Of a DNA stretch of 64,000 nt, positions 63,419 to 64,000 are shown piece by piece. This DNA is from Artocarpus heterophyllus (lineage: Eukaryota; Streptophyta; Magnoliopsida; Rosales; Moraceae), in the NCBI GenBank assembly GCA_025403435.1, contig CM046344.1:21123652-21187651 (forward strand). Reading direction: 5' to 3'. The notes beneath the pieces were generated by a model. It made no database searches and was not told where the DNA came from. It saw nothing but the letters and a program-made list of their open reading frames with translations. Position numbers and translations under genes: made by a program. The stretch's first letter is position 1. Every line of letters begins with the position of its first letter.

Positions 63419-63676
63419 TTAATTATTTGGAGGGCTTCCATGGCCGACACCGGGGCTATGACCGGGACAAGTTGGGCGGAAGGCATCACCCTCGGCGATC
63501 TTGTAGTGATTAACCGAAAACCATTCCGTAGAAGGAGGCTTTGAGTTGGAATTGTATGAGGCGCCTCCAAGGACATTGGGCGGTGGATGAACACCTATTG
63601 GCCTTGAAGATGTTGTCAAGCCAAGGTTGTTAAGAAGAAGGAGAATGGCAATAAACAAAGATAATAGTGAGGCCAT
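63419..63676 (-). CDS. CEP: C-TERMINALLY ENCODED PEPTIDE (CEP) hormone precursor
   Basis: Single-exon, 85-aa secreted precursor. Residues 1 to about 22 are a signal peptide (MASLLSLFIAILLLLNNLGL). A variable region follows to about residue 63. A single CEP domain lies at 64-79: DAFRPTCPGHSPGVGH, then a short tail GSPPNN. The family motif is FRPTxPGxSPGxGH; the processed 15-mer is proline-hydroxylated and acts as a root, nutrient and systemic signal through CEPR receptor kinases. I chose the ATG at 63676 because it directly starts the signal peptide. An upstream in-frame ATG (63757) would add 27 residues before the hydrophobic stretch. The Cys within the motif (residue 70) is unusual. No neighbouring CEP copy was seen, although these genes are often clustered. 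Confidence 0.9.
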   Translation of the reverse strand: MASLLSLFIAILLLLNNLGLTTSSRPIGVHPPPNVLGGASYNSNSKPPSTEWFSVNHYKIAEGDAFRPTCPGHSPGVGHGSPPNN

Positions 63677-63757
63677 ATTTGCTGAATATTGGAAATAGGA
63701 GGACTTATGTCTATTAAACCCTAATGAAAAGGCTAGACTTGTTATTGATCTCAACAA

Positions 63758-64000
63758 TAATTATGCTAAAACCTCATCACCAAACATGTAGTTTTGTGAT
63801 CACAAGCGGTTGAGAAGGAAAGCTATTTAAGATGGCTTTGAAATGGCCCCACGTCTGGCATTAATGCTTTAACTTTGAGCATGAACTAAAATAAGGGCTT
63901 GTTGCACATGGCTATGTTTCTGATGAGATATTATTGTAATTTGGAAGAGAGCGGGCGAGCATTTGGAATAATTTCCAGGATTAGCAACTTATCTATTTTT
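63758..64000. other. CEP promoter region up to the window edge
   Basis: On the minus strand the sequence ATCTTAAATAGC (about 63821-63832) is a weak TATA candidate about 150 bp upstream of the chosen ATG. Nothing else was recognised. Confidence 0.35.

Overview
This is nuclear DNA from a flowering plant, most likely a eudicot. The support is AT-rich composition, GT-AG introns, plant-specific gene families (CASP-like, FAO, DUF1218, CEP) and dense plant LTR retrotransposons. The species cannot be named from the sequence alone. No bacterial, organellar, tRNA, rRNA or CRISPR features were seen.

Five host genes can be supported. A DECAPPING 5/LSM14 gene (10971-15185, +, 7 exons, 536 aa) faces a DUF1218 four-helix membrane protein (17469-16416, -, 3 exons, 190 aa) tail to tail. 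Then come a CASP-like 2A-type membrane protein (27428-24948, -, 3 exons, 223 aa) and a long-chain fatty alcohol oxidase (49225-44346, -, 3 exons, 775 aa). The last is a single-exon CEP peptide-hormone precursor (63676-63419, -, 85 aa). They share no operon-like unit. Three touch membrane or cell-wall biology, one is mRNA decay and one is peptide signalling.

The rest is mostly transposable elements in layers. Positions 1-6457 are the 3' part of a decayed Ty1/copia element whose GAG-pre-integrase region is split by a gypsy solo LTR (540-1900, TSD TAACC). A second solo LTR of the same group, inverted, lies at 20550-22820 (TSD AGCTT). A 5' LTR plus gag-protease of a related element lies at 28906-32550, broken off inside protease. 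A complete but dead Tekay/Del-type chromovirus sits inverted at 33229-42243 (two LTRs, PBS, chromodomain, TSD GTTAA/GTTAG). A third gypsy subfamily (LTR plus 3' pol) is at 52214-55446, between two copies of a duplicated block. A probable copia solo LTR is at 56157-58237.

Smaller DNA elements are also visible. There are two copies of a long-TIR MULE-like MITE, one with a perfect 9-bp TSD, and a 1.28-kb long-TIR element carrying a GC-rich insert (Pack-MULE-like). A Tourist-type MITE has its empty site preserved in the neighbouring duplicate. A four-arm nested foldback lies inside a CASP-like intron.

The most unusual signals are (1) GC-rich, hairpin-forming blocks kept across diverged gypsy LTR subfamilies, plus a TTCGGCC/GGCCGAA array in the same LTRs; (2) the alternating-orientation foldback in the CASP-like intron; (3) an apparent exact 10-residue loss next to the catalytic end of the alcohol oxidase; (4) a cysteine in the mature CEP hormone motif. 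No clearly new multi-gene system was found.
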